Source of the DNA: Mesobacillus campisalis
Lineage (GTDB): Bacteria; Bacillota; Bacilli; Bacillales; Cytobacillaceae
Reading direction: 5' to 3'
Length of the DNA stretch: 64,000 bases
Assembly: GCF_000986785.1 (NCBI RefSeq)
Contig: NZ_LAYY01000001.1
Coordinates: 1 to 64,000, forward strand
Under the pieces are notes generated by a model. The model was not told where the DNA came from, searched no databases, and saw nothing but the letters and a program-made list of their open reading frames with translations. Both the position numbers and the translations under genes were made by a program. Within the stretch, counting starts at the first letter, position 1; each line of letters starts with the position of its first letter. Of this stretch, positions 17,042-25,161 are shown one piece after another.

Positions 17042-18405
17042 TCAAACTCACCCGCCATGTCATCTTTGAAGCCGAACAGGTACGTAAAGAGGAAACCGGC
17101 ACCATAGGCGATCACAACCCCGATTAAGTAAAGGAGAACTTCTCCCGTGTTGACAATGAAGGCGAGCGGCAGTCCGGAAACCCCTACAGCAATGGTGGCG
17201 ATATCAAAGTATGCCTGGAATGCTCCGCCAACTCCGGCGCCCAGACAGGCGGTGATGAACGGCCTTCCGAGCGGAAGTGTAACCCCGAAGATTAGCGGTT
17301 CGCCGATGCCCAGCATCCCTGACGGAAGTCCGCCGCCAATTGCCCTTTTCAGGCGCGGCTTCTTTGTTTTGACATAAATCGCAAACGCGGCTCCCACCTG
17401 TCCTGCACCACCCATGGCCAGGATTGGCAAGAGCGGGTCGTCGCCGATTGTATTGATGAGCTCAAGGTGCACTGGGGTCAAGCCTTGATGAAGGCCAGTG
17501 ACGACTAGCGGCAGGAATGTGGAGCCAAGAATGAAGCCGGCAATCACACCGCCAAAGTCCAGAATCGATAATAACCCTTTGGTAATGACATCAGAAATAA
17601 ATCCGCCAACCGGCATGAAGACCAAATACGTAAAAATACCTGTAATCAATAAAGCAACCGTCGGAGTAATAATGATATCAAGAGACTGAGGCACATATTT
17701 TCTGACTCTTTTTTCAACAAAAGCGATGAAGAAGGCTGCAAGCATGACTCCGATGAGTCCTCCCCGACCCGGAAGCAGCGCTTCGCCGAACAGCGTGATA
17801 TTCGCGGCGGCCGGATTGATAATCAAAATCCCGGCCAAGCCGCCAAGCGCCGGCGATCCGCCAAACTCCTTCGCTGTATTGATTCCGACAAAAATGCCAA
17901 GGTAGGCAAACAGTCCGCCGCCAATCACAGTGAGAATTGCCGCAAGCTGCGACTCGGCAGACAGCCAGCCTGCCTGGATGACCGCCCTCGAAATCCCGGT
18001 AATCAGCCCTGAGGCAACAAGGGCAGGAATCAGCGGTATGAAGATGGAGGCGATCCGGCGCAAGAAGAGCTTGAATGGCGTCGCATTCTTTTTCTTCAAT
18101 TCCCCTTTCACGGATGCAGCACGGTCATCCAAATTGATTTCATCTGACTTTCTCCCTACCAATCTGCCAAACTCTTCAGTTACTCTATTCACTTTTCCCG
18201 GTCCAAGAATGATTTGCAGCGTTTCTTCTTCGACTACCCCTAGTACTCCATCAATCTTTTTAATAGCTTCCTTGTTGACGAGTGATGCATCGTCAGGCGT
18301 GACCCGGAGACGCGTCATGCAATGGGTGTAGGACTGTACATTTCCTGCCCCGCCTAACTGCTCCAGAATCCTTTCTGCAAGAACTTTATTGGTTTCACCA
18401 GCCAT
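17038..18405 (-). CDS. murP: PTS N-acetylmuramic acid transporter EIIBC (MurP)
   Basis: The 455-residue protein has an N-terminal EIIB domain with Cys29 in SYTHCMTRLRV and a C-terminal sucrose-class EIIC domain with about ten spans (IASIFIPLIPALVASGLITG, GFILGSTFLPLVVTGLHQGL, GIGEPLIFGVTLPLGRPF). The IIB-then-IIC order and HQG / GEPLIFG motifs are those of MurP and sucrose/trehalose permeases. With murR and murQ adjacent the substrate is MurNAc, or MurNAc-GlcNAc given mupG. No EIIA is fused. It lies 20 nt after murR and overlaps mupG. Confidence 0.9.
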   Translation of the reverse strand: MAGETNKVLAERILEQLGGAGNVQSYTHCMTRLRVTPDDASLVNKEAIKKIDGVLGVVEEETLQIILGPGKVNRVTEEFGRLVGRKSDEINLDDRAASVKGELKKKNATPFKLFLRRIASIFIPLIPALVASGLITGISRAVIQAGWLSAESQLAAILTVIGGGLFAYLGIFVGINTAKEFGGSPALGGLAGILIINPAAANITLFGEALLPGRGGLIGVMLAAFFIAFVEKRVRKYVPQSLDIIITPTVALLITGIFTYLVFMPVGGFISDVITKGLLSILDFGGVIAGFILGSTFLPLVVTGLHQGLTPVHLELINTIGDDPLLPILAMGGAGQVGAAFAIYVKTKKPRLKRAIGGGLPSGMLGIGEPLIFGVTLPLGRPFITACLGAGVGGAFQAYFDIATIAVGVSGLPLAFIVNTGEVLLYLIGVVIAYGAGFLFTYLFGFKDDMAGEFD

Positions 18406-18425
18406 TTTCTTCTCCCCCCGAAATG

Positions 18426-19301
18426 TTATTTGCCAGCTGATTGATCTTTTAGAAATTGAATGGCCGCCCTTGTCTTATCGATGGATTCCACCGTTCCTTC
18501 GTATTGCTCTGTTGCCATGCTCAGGAAGAGGACATCGATGATAAAAAGCTGGGCAAGCCTTGAGGATGTTGCGGCACTCCGAAACGGCGCTTCCGTCGAA
18601 TAAGAGGTAAAGAGCTTTATATCGGCCAAAGAAGCAACCGAAGATGGTCCATACTTGGTTAAGCTAATCGTTTTAATTCCTTGTTCTTTCGCCAGCTTCA
18701 TCACATGGATGACCTCTGGCGTTTCCCCCGAGAAAGAGATCCCGAACACAATATCATCTTTATTCGCATTGGCCACCAGGGTCGCCACCAGATGCGTGTC
18801 GGAAAAAGAGGTTGCCCCCTTATTGATCCGCAGCAATTTCTGCTGGGCATCGGTCGCAATGATATGCGAAGCGCCGATGCCAAAGAAATGGACATTCCTT
18901 GCTTTCAGCAGAGCAGAAACCGCTTGTTCCAGTTCATCATAGTTAATCACTTCCGAAGAATCCCGCAAGCTTTGAATGCTGTTGCTCAGTGTTTTCTGGA
19001 CAATCATCTGCGGCGTTTCCCCCCGCTCGATGTCCCTGTAACCGTGTTCCTTCGGCTTATTCAAATCCCCGACGACGCGAACCTTCAATTCCTGGAACCC
19101 CTTCAGGCCAAGGGACTTGCACAGCCGAATCACGGCAGCGCCGCTGGAATCTGTTTTCCTTGCCAATTCACTTACCGTGCTGTCAACCATCTCATAAGGA
19201 GAGGCAAGAATATACTGAGCAATTTTTCGCTCCGATGCCGGAAGCTGATTCAGCATGTTTTCCACCATTTTCAATCCACCCGTAACCACTGTGTTTACCA
19301 C
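18426..19301 (-). CDS. murR: RpiR-family regulator MurR
   Basis: The 291-residue regulator has an N-terminal RpiR HTH (MLNQLPASERKIAQYIL to CKSLGLKGFQELKVRV) and a C-terminal SIS sugar-phosphate isomerase-like domain (about 130-260; VHFFGIGASHIIATDAQQK, FGISFSGETPEVIHVMK) that would bind MurNAc-6-phosphate. In the family it represses the mur genes until MurNAc-6-P accumulates. The start is taken as GTG at 19301, three nt after murQ; an alternative ATG lies 11 codons inside. Its operator could be the inverted repeat at 20267-20286 upstream of murQ. Confidence 0.88.
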   Translation of the reverse strand: MVNTVVTGGLKMVENMLNQLPASERKIAQYILASPYEMVDSTVSELARKTDSSGAAVIRLCKSLGLKGFQELKVRVVGDLNKPKEHGYRDIERGETPQMIVQKTLSNSIQSLRDSSEVINYDELEQAVSALLKARNVHFFGIGASHIIATDAQQKLLRINKGATSFSDTHLVATLVANANKDDIVFGISFSGETPEVIHVMKLAKEQGIKTISLTKYGPSSVASLADIKLFTSYSTEAPFRSAATSSRLAQLFIIDVLFLSMATEQYEGTVESIDKTRAAIQFLKDQSAGK

Positions 19302-19304
19302 CTT

Positions 19305-20219
19305 TTATCCTCGACTTTGAATATCCTCAATCGCCTTGCGGACATATCCGTCTGCCTGCTCCAGGATGAGGCTCGCTTCTTCCTTGCCGACACCTTTTTT
19401 AATCATCACAATCGCGAGTTTCACCTGGTGGTCTGCAGCCTCGAGCGTCTTCCTGGCAGTTTCATAGCTCTCGCCCGTTACCCTGGTGATGATGTGAATG
19501 GCCCGCTCCTTTAATTTTTCATTGGAGACTGACACATCGATCATGAGATTTTCATAGGCTTTGCCCAGTAAAATCATGGATGAAGTGGAAATCATATTCA
19601 GGATCATTTTATGGGCGGTTGCTGCTTTTAACCGTGTGGAACCTGTCAATACTTCAGGACCGACGATGACTTCAATCGCCTGGTCTGCCTCAAGGCTGAT
19701 GCGGGCATTTTCATTGCAGGACAGCGCGACTGTTTTCGCCTTTTGTTTACGCGCGTACTGCAGGGCCCCAATAACATACGGAGTCCGGCCGCTTGCCGCG
19801 ATTCCAATTACGGTATCTTTTTCAGTGAGTCCGATTTTGCGAAGGTCTTCTGCCCCATCTTCCGGCCGGTCTTCTGCACCTTCAACGGCTTTAATAAAAG
19901 CCCGTTCGCCCCCGGCGATGATTCCCCGGACCATGTCCGGATCGGTGCTGAACGTTGGCGGGCACTCGACCGCATCAAGAACGCCCAGCCGGCCGCTTGT
20001 TCCCGCGCCAATATAAATCAGGCGCCCGCCTTTTTTAAAAGATTCAAATGCAAATTGGACGGCCGTTTCTACATCCGGAAGAACCTTCTCTACTGCTTTG
20101 GCAACTTTCTGATCTTCTTCATTCATAATGCGCAGAATATCCATTGGCCCTGATGTATCAATCTTGAGTGACCGCTTATTGCGTGACTCGGTTGTTAAAG
20201 CTTTCAAATTTTCCTGCAT
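19305..20219 (-). CDS. murQ: N-acetylmuramic acid 6-phosphate etherase MurQ
   Basis: The 304-residue enzyme shows the MurQ signatures [26 protein letters not shown] and [22 protein letters not shown] in a SIS fold, with a C-terminal helical tail. It cleaves the D-lactyl ether of MurNAc-6-phosphate to give GlcNAc-6-phosphate, which then enters amino-sugar catabolism through nagA/nagB elsewhere in the genome. It is the first gene of murQ-murR-murP-mupG. Length and motifs are normal. Confidence 0.95.
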   Translation of the reverse strand: MQENLKALTTESRNKRSLKIDTSGPMDILRIMNEEDQKVAKAVEKVLPDVETAVQFAFESFKKGGRLIYIGAGTSGRLGVLDAVECPPTFSTDPDMVRGIIAGGERAFIKAVEGAEDRPEDGAEDLRKIGLTEKDTVIGIAASGRTPYVIGALQYARKQKAKTVALSCNENARISLEADQAIEVIVGPEVLTGSTRLKAATAHKMILNMISTSSMILLGKAYENLMIDVSVSNEKLKERAIHIITRVTGESYETARKTLEAADHQVKLAIVMIKKGVGKEEASLILEQADGYVRKAIEDIQSRG

Positions 20220-20266
20220 ATCCTATCCCCCATGCTGTTTTCTGTCACCTTCACTCGCAAATCTGG

Positions 20267-20286
20267 AAATGTAATCACTTACATTT
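20267..20286. promoter_or_regulatory. Inverted repeat upstream of murQ (MurR operator or cre variant)
   Basis: AAATGTAA (20267-20274), TCAC, TTACATTT (20279-20286) form a perfect 8-bp inverted repeat. It also resembles a cre box with CA in place of the central CG. A second loose repeat, TTGAA-N7-TTCAA, sits at 20295-20311. Either could be the MurR operator of this operon; this is inference from position. Confidence 0.5.
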
Positions 20287-20385
20287 TAGTCTATTTGAAA
20301 TGAAAGTTCAATATTAGTATTATTTTATTAAAAAATTATTTCATAACAGACAAAAAATGGTGTTCCCGATTTTCCCAGCACTTCA

Positions 20386-21249
20386 CTATTTCACAATAAA
20401 TCGCCTAATGGCCCTAGCTACACCATGCTGGTCATTGCTGTCAGTCACGGCATCAGCTCTTTCCTTTACCTTTTCAGGGGCATTTCCCATTGCGATGCCA
20501 AGCCCCGCAGATGTAAGCATATGCAGGTCATTAAAATTATCACCGATGGCGGCCACCTCATTCATCTCCAATCCAAGCCGGCTTGCCAGTTTTTTTAAGG
20601 CAGATGCTTTCGAGGTCTTGGCAGGCGATATTTCCAAATTGGTGAAATTGAAACTGCTGCTTACCTCGAACTCATCTGTAAGTCTCTGCAGATGCTGCGT
20701 AAACTCCTTGAAGTTTCCCTCTTCCTTGGGAAACGCGGCGAACTTCAGGATGTCCGGCTTGTTTGCTGATACATAGTCATGCAGCGGATGTGCAAGTCTG
20801 ACTTTACATTGACTCCTGAACCTCTGGCAGGCCTCCTTGCTACCGCCTGACAGCTCCAAAGAAGGAATATTGTTTTCAATCCAGCTCAGGTTCCAGTCAT
20901 TTTCTTCCGGCACCAACAAATGGTCCCCTTCGTACAGGTGCCCATACACCCCATATTCTTCGCATGCCTGAACAAAAGCCAATACTCCTTGTTGGCGGAA
21001 AGTGGTTTGTTCAAAAATCTCCCCGTTTGCTTCCTGGATCACAGCGCCATTATAGGCTATGATCGGGTGTGATAGCCTGATGGTCTCTGCAATCCATCTC
21101 GTGGATAACGGAGACCTGCCGCTGCAAATGACGATTTTCCCGCCCTGGGACTTGTATTCATGAAGCGCGTCTACCGTTTCCCTGTCAATTTCCTTTTGGC
21201 TGTTGAACAAAGTGCCATCCAAATCAACTGCCAGCAGCTTATATTCCAT
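20386..21249 (-). CDS. Cof-type HAD-IIB sugar phosphatase
   Basis: The 287-residue HAD hydrolase has motif I LLAVDLDGTLF (Asp9 and Asp11), motif II VICSGRS, motif III Lys in the SKASALKKLASRLG segment and motif IV AIGDNFNDLHML, in the order of Cof/YidA phosphatases. It probably dephosphorylates sugar phosphates or a flavin phosphate; members are promiscuous and I cannot assign a substrate. It is a single gene reading away from the small 50-codon ORF upstream. Confidence 0.85.
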   Translation of the reverse strand: MEYKLLAVDLDGTLFNSQKEIDRETVDALHEYKSQGGKIVICSGRSPLSTRWIAETIRLSHPIIAYNGAVIQEANGEIFEQTTFRQQGVLAFVQACEEYGVYGHLYEGDHLLVPEENDWNLSWIENNIPSLELSGGSKEACQRFRSQCKVRLAHPLHDYVSANKPDILKFAAFPKEEGNFKEFTQHLQRLTDEFEVSSSFNFTNLEISPAKTSKASALKKLASRLGLEMNEVAAIGDNFNDLHMLTSAGLGIAMGNAPEKVKERADAVTDSNDQHGVARAIRRFIVK

Positions 21250-21369
21250 GTAAATCCCTCCCCTTTTCCCCAGATTATAGCCAATTTTCGGGCAAATTTA
21301 CAGCGAGGGAAAACCCACAATGCAAAAAGCAGCGGATTCCCCGCTGCTTCCATCTTTCATTCAATACTT

Positions 21370-21522
21370 TTAATAAATATCATCCGCATGCTCGTAGCGC
21401 ATTTCCTCAGAATGAATTTTATTCTTCTTATTTTGGTGATCCTGACCGGGATATTGACTCTTTCCACCAGCGGGGCCCTGGCCATTTTGGTTTGACTTTT
21501 CCGGCTGCTGTTTTTCATTCAC
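21370..21522 (-). CDS. Small hydrophilic protein (50 aa), unknown
   Basis: On the minus strand a GTG-started ORF reads VNEKQQPEKSNQNGQGPAGG and ends MRYEHADDIY. It is rich in Gln, Asn, Lys and Gly and has no membrane segment. An AGGAG lies 11 nt upstream of the GTG. Composition resembles the 43-residue ORF at 7002 and minor spore proteins, but there is no family match I can name. Upstream lies a region with no other gene, and the following HAD gene starts 121 nt later. Confidence 0.45.
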   Translation of the reverse strand: MNEKQQPEKSNQNGQGPAGGKSQYPGQDHQNKKNKIHSEEMRYEHADDIY

Positions 21523-21677
21523 TATTGTGTTCACTCCTGTCGGGTATAAGTAATTTTAGTTTTACCCGGAATGGGAGATTCATCCATTCAAATGCTGATA
21601 ATCTGGGGTTGTTATTTCCTATAGTAACGTTTTATATGGTACATTATTAGAAGTGAAATTTGAAAGGGGATTCTTTT

Positions 21678-22025
21678 ATGACGAACAACGAACAACAAAA
21701 CACTTTACCTCCTAAAACCTGTTCCATTGAGCGTCTTGTGACCATGCCTGAGGATGTTAAGAAAGTGCTTGAAGGCAAAAAGACAGCTACCCGCAGAAAC
21801 GGCCGCTATGCCGATGTTGGGGAAATCATGGTACTTGAAGATAAGAAGTTCAAGGTTGAGCGTGTCTATTCACAGTCCTTGGGCGAGTTGACGGACGAGC
21901 ATGCAAAACAGGAAGGCTTTAATACTGTGGAAGAATACAAAGATTCAATTCTTTCCTATCACCCAGGCATGCCTTGGCTGCCGCAAATGAGAGTCTGGGT
22001 TCATGAGTTCAGCGCCGTAGAATAG
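21678..22025 (+). CDS. ASCH domain protein
   Basis: The 115-residue protein contains one ASCH fold: LVTMPEDVKKVLEGKKTATRRNGRYADVGEIMVLEDKKFKVERVYSQSLGEL would be its RNA-binding-like beta barrel, with the family's K-T-x-T/R-R and ADVGE elements. Some ASCH proteins are amidohydrolases of N4-acetylcytidine (YqfB); whether this one is an enzyme is unknown. The start at ATG 21678 follows GAAAGGGG; an in-frame ATG 18 nt earlier overlaps that ribosome binding site. It is followed after 2 nt by a membrane protein gene, so the two are co-transcribed. Confidence 0.75.
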   Translation: MTNNEQQNTLPPKTCSIERLVTMPEDVKKVLEGKKTATRRNGRYADVGEIMVLEDKKFKVERVYSQSLGELTDEHAKQEGFNTVEEYKDSILSYHPGMPWLPQMRVWVHEFSAVE

Positions 22026-22027
22026 GA

Positions 22028-22471
22028 ATGGACTGGCTTTATCGTTTTATTATTTATCTGCATGTACTGAGTGCGATTGTCTCCATAGGGCCATTTTTCC
22101 TCCTGCTGTCAATTGTAAAAAAACTAGAGGCAGCAGCTGAAGAGAAACTTGTATCCTATCTGGAGATTTTTCGCTTTGCGGTCCGTCTCTCCAAGCACGC
22201 CGGCCATGTGCTTGTGGGTTCCGGCGTCCTTCTGGTCCTAATGGGGCCTTGGACATGGGGTACTCCGTGGATTATCATGACCCTCGTGATTCTTTTCCTT
22301 TCGCTCTTCTTCCTGGCCCGCGCCTTTTCGCCAACGATCAGGAAGTTTGAGGAGCATGGACAGGATCGGGCACAACTCACCGCCAAGCTAAGGCGTACCA
22401 CCTGGATTTACATCATACTTTTATCGGCGATGCTCTGGTTTATGGTCGTCAAGCCGACTTTGTGGTGGTAA
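22028..22471 (+). CDS. DUF2269-like four-span membrane protein
   Basis: The 147-residue integral membrane protein has about four spans: YRFIIYLHVLSAIVSIGPFF near the N-terminus, HVLVGSGVLLVLMGPW, WIIMTLVILFLSLFFLA and a final span ending MVVKPTLWW. The conserved His in the first and second segments (YLHVLSA and KHAGHVL) recalls the DUF2269/CopD-like group. No function is established. It starts 2 nt after the ASCH gene and is followed by a terminator. Confidence 0.65.
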   Translation: MDWLYRFIIYLHVLSAIVSIGPFFLLLSIVKKLEAAAEEKLVSYLEIFRFAVRLSKHAGHVLVGSGVLLVLMGPWTWGTPWIIMTLVILFLSLFFLARAFSPTIRKFEEHGQDRAQLTAKLRRTTWIYIILLSAMLWFMVVKPTLWW

Positions 22472-22487
22472 GCGGATTATAAACGTG

Positions 22488-22516
22488 AAGCAGGCCCTTT
22501 TACGGGCCTGCTTTTT
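22488..22516 (+). terminator. Rho-independent terminator
   Basis: AAGCAGGCCC (22488-22497) and GGGCCTGCTT (22504-22513), with a T5 tail, end the ASCH/DUF2269 operon. Confidence 0.9.
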
Positions 22517-22555
22517 GGTTCAGGGTTAGAAGAATTTCACGGGAGCAAGTGTAGT

Positions 22556-22730
22556 GAGAGGACCGTTTTACTGGATTGGAATCCTATATGGTCTTCCATC
22601 ACCCCTGTGGAGGACCGTTTTTTCGAGTTTGTATCTCGTTTGGTCCTCCATCACGCCTATGGAGGACCGTCTTTCTGATTTTGTATCTCGTTTGGTCTTC
22701 CATCATAGCCATGGAGGACCGTTTTTCCGT
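22556..22730. repeat. Tandem array, exact 52-bp period, GGAGGACCGT unit
   Basis: GGACCG occurs at 22560, 22612, 22664 and 22716, always 52 bp apart. Each unit contains TTTGTATCTCGTTTGGTC and TCCATCA...TATGGAGGA, so neighbouring GGTCCTCCAT and ATGGAGGACC form a palindrome across unit borders. It fills most of the 390-nt gap between the membrane protein and the IclR gene. There are no spacers, so it is not a CRISPR. Confidence 0.85.
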
Positions 22731-22862
22731 TACTGCACCTTTCCAGGGTTTCATACGGCATTCTCCGCATCTTTTAAAGAGAATAATCGTCTGCTCTTAT
22801 GTTTTATATGGTACATTGTTAGAAAGTGATATCCAAAGTTTACCTGTAAGGATGTGTAGAGC

Positions 22863-23603
22863 ATGCAATCAATTGACCGGATTATGAATATCATCAATAT
22901 CCTCGCTTCGAAGTCGACGGAAGATTGGCTGACAATTACTGAACTATCCCAGGAGAGCGGACTACCTGTCAGTACGCTGCACCGATTGCTTAAATCGCTG
23001 GAGGCCCATAGGCTGATTGAGCAGGAGGAACATACTAAAAAATATGGACTTGGGAATGTATGGCTTGAGTATGGGCTGCAAATGTACGATTCGATCAATT
23101 TTACCAGCCATATACGCTCTGAGCTGGAAAAACTGATGCATGTTGTAAAGGAGAGTGTCTACTACAGCAGACCCATCGGCCATGAAGCCTTGATTATAGA
23201 AAGAATCGATTGCGAGGAAAACCAAATTCGGGTGATCGATAAAATCGGTTTAAGAATTCCGCTGAATATCGGGGCCGCCAATAAAGTAATGGTAGCCCAC
23301 ATGCCTTTTAAGCAGTCGAAAGGCATTGTGGACTCTTTGGTACCGGAAGAACGCCGCGAGGCCTTCTGGAATATTCTTCGGGACACAAAAGAGGCCGGGT
23401 ATGGAATTAGCCGCGGAGAACGGACAGAAGGCACGACGGCGGTTGCGGCCCCTGTGTTTAACCATACGGGAGAAATTGAGGGAGCCGTAAGCATCGGCTG
23501 CGTTAGCTTCACTTTGACAGACGGCCGGCTCGAGTTTCTGATTAACCATGTCAAGGAAACCGGGAAACGAATTTCTGAAAAACTGGGATATAAAGAATAT
23601 TAA
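22863..23603 (+). CDS. IclR-family transcriptional regulator
   Basis: The 246-residue regulator has an N-terminal winged helix (MQSIDRIMNIINILASKSTE to GLPVSTLHRLLKSLEAHRLI) and a C-terminal IclR GAF-like effector domain (GLRIPLNIGAANKVMVAHMP, GYGISRGERTEGTTAVAAPVF, GAVSIGCVSF). Members bind small catabolic metabolites. It converges on the arginine/methylarginine cluster and shares its terminator region, so it is the obvious candidate regulator, but no shared operator was identified. The 52-bp array lies upstream of it. Confidence 0.88.
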   Translation: MQSIDRIMNIINILASKSTEDWLTITELSQESGLPVSTLHRLLKSLEAHRLIEQEEHTKKYGLGNVWLEYGLQMYDSINFTSHIRSELEKLMHVVKESVYYSRPIGHEALIIERIDCEENQIRVIDKIGLRIPLNIGAANKVMVAHMPFKQSKGIVDSLVPEERREAFWNILRDTKEAGYGISRGERTEGTTAVAAPVFNHTGEIEGAVSIGCVSFTLTDGRLEFLINHVKETGKRISEKLGYKEY

Positions 23604-23605
23604 TG

Positions 23606-23634
23606 AGCGGACAGGCATACACCTGCCCGCTTAT
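23606..23634. terminator. Probable bidirectional terminator
   Basis: GAGCGGACAGG and CCTGCCCGCTT form an imperfect 11-bp stem between the convergent IclR and amino acid permease genes. Confidence 0.6.
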
Positions 23635-23638
23635 CTGT

Positions 23639-25057
23639 TTACAGACGCAAATCTTCTTTTTTGATTACTGCTTTATCCTTGACCTTATTCCGAAAATAAT
23701 AGAAAAGATAACTAGCAATCAAAAAACCAATTCCAATCAATAAGCTGAGACGCTGGGTTGGGTCAAATGCCAGGAATAACAAGATCGAGATGCAAAATAC
23801 AATACAGACAATGGGAATCAATGGATAAAAGGGAACCTTATACTTCAGATCCTCCAGCTTTCCTCCCCCCTGGAGATATTTCCGGCGGAACATGAGCTGT
23901 GAGAAGGCAATTCCGATCCAGGAAATAGTGACGGAGATTCCGGCAATCGACATCAGGAGGACGAAGACCGTATCGGCGGCCATGAAACTTGTCAGCAAGG
24001 ACAAGAGCGAGAACAGCATTGTGAACACAAGAGCGCTAAACGGCACTTTCCGTTTATTCAAAGCCCCGAACATCCTGGGCGCCATCCCTTCATTAGACAT
24101 CGACCACAGCAGGCGGGTGGATGCATAGATGCAGGAGTTTCCTACGGATAAAATCGCAGTGAGAATGACAAAGTTCATAATGTCAGGCGCATACGGGATA
24201 CCCGCCAGGTCCATCAGCGTGACAAACGGGCTCTCAAGCAGACCTAATTCTGTTGCCGGAAATATGGCGGATAAAACAATGATGGAAGAAATATAAAAGA
24301 TGATGATGCGGAACAGGACGTTCCTGATCGCACGAGGAATGTCTTTATCAGGATTCTCGCTTTCTCCAGCAGCGATCCCGATCAACTCTGATCCCTGATA
24401 AGAGAAAATGACGTTCATCATCGTAACAAAAAGGATGACAAAACCGGCCGGAAATAGACCAGATGGCGCCAGATTGGCAAACTCCGGAGCAGGCCGGTCC
24501 TCCAGGGGAACAATACCGAAAATCGCCGCCACACCAATGAGGATGAAAAAGATGACGGCTACGACTTTTATGCCCGCAAACCAGTACTCCGCTTCCCCGA
24601 AGGCCCTAGTGGTCAGCGCATTCAGGCCGAAGAGGAGAGCGATGAACAGTGCACACCATATCCAGATCGAAATATCGGGGAACCAGCGCTGCATCAGGAT
24701 GCCGGCTGCGGTAAATTCAAGACCTGCTGTGGTAGCCGAACCAATGAAATACATCCAGCCGAGTGTAAAACCCGCCGACGGACTGATATAACGGCTGGCA
24801 TACGTCTGGAACGATCCCGTAACAGGCATATGCACGGCCAGCTCCCCAAGGCAGACCATCACCAGGTATAAAATTAGACCCCCAAACAAATACCCGGCCA
24901 GAGCCCCGCCTGGTCCAGCCTGGTTGATGGTATACCCTGCATTCAGGAACAATCCTGTCCCAATGACACCTCCAATCGAAAGCATAAACAGATGGCGGCT
25001 TTTCATGGCCCGATTTAACTGGTTTTGCTGAGAAATTGGCTGCCCTGTCTTCTCCAT
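23639..25057 (-). CDS. Amino acid permease, RocE/RocC-like (APC family)
   Basis: The 472-residue transporter has 12 predicted spans and the APC signature MKSRHLFMLSIGGVIGTGLF, then GSFQTYASRYISPSAGFTLG and LNALTTRAFGEAEYWFAGIK. These sequences resemble the arginine/ornithine permeases RocE and RocC of Bacillus. It is the last gene of a four-gene set with rocB and two guanidine-modifying enzymes, so it likely imports arginine, citrulline or methylarginines. Length is normal. Confidence 0.82.
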   Translation of the reverse strand: MEKTGQPISQQNQLNRAMKSRHLFMLSIGGVIGTGLFLNAGYTINQAGPGGALAGYLFGGLILYLVMVCLGELAVHMPVTGSFQTYASRYISPSAGFTLGWMYFIGSATTAGLEFTAAGILMQRWFPDISIWIWCALFIALLFGLNALTTRAFGEAEYWFAGIKVVAVIFFILIGVAAIFGIVPLEDRPAPEFANLAPSGLFPAGFVILFVTMMNVIFSYQGSELIGIAAGESENPDKDIPRAIRNVLFRIIIFYISSIIVLSAIFPATELGLLESPFVTLMDLAGIPYAPDIMNFVILTAILSVGNSCIYASTRLLWSMSNEGMAPRMFGALNKRKVPFSALVFTMLFSLLSLLTSFMAADTVFVLLMSIAGISVTISWIGIAFSQLMFRRKYLQGGGKLEDLKYKVPFYPLIPIVCIVFCISILLFLAFDPTQRLSLLIGIGFLIASYLFYYFRNKVKDKAVIKKEDLRL

Positions 25058-25161
25058 ATCTCATTTCCCCTTTATCATAATATCTTCTTTGTAGATTGGC
25101 CCGAGCTTTGGAATTTCGGAGGGTGTGAATCAGCATTATCAGCATTGGAATTTTCACCAGG

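Noticed and set aside
22556-22730. CRISPR array
   Set aside because: Repeats are directly tandem with no variable spacers of constant length between identical repeats, and no cas genes are near. The same applies to the arrays at 7231 and 55387.
22554-22887. Overlapping plus-strand ORFs of 91 and 103 codons in the array before the IclR gene
   Set aside because: Both are translations of the 52-bp repeat with duplicated FHHSHGGPFF-type segments in two frames. No start signal supports them.
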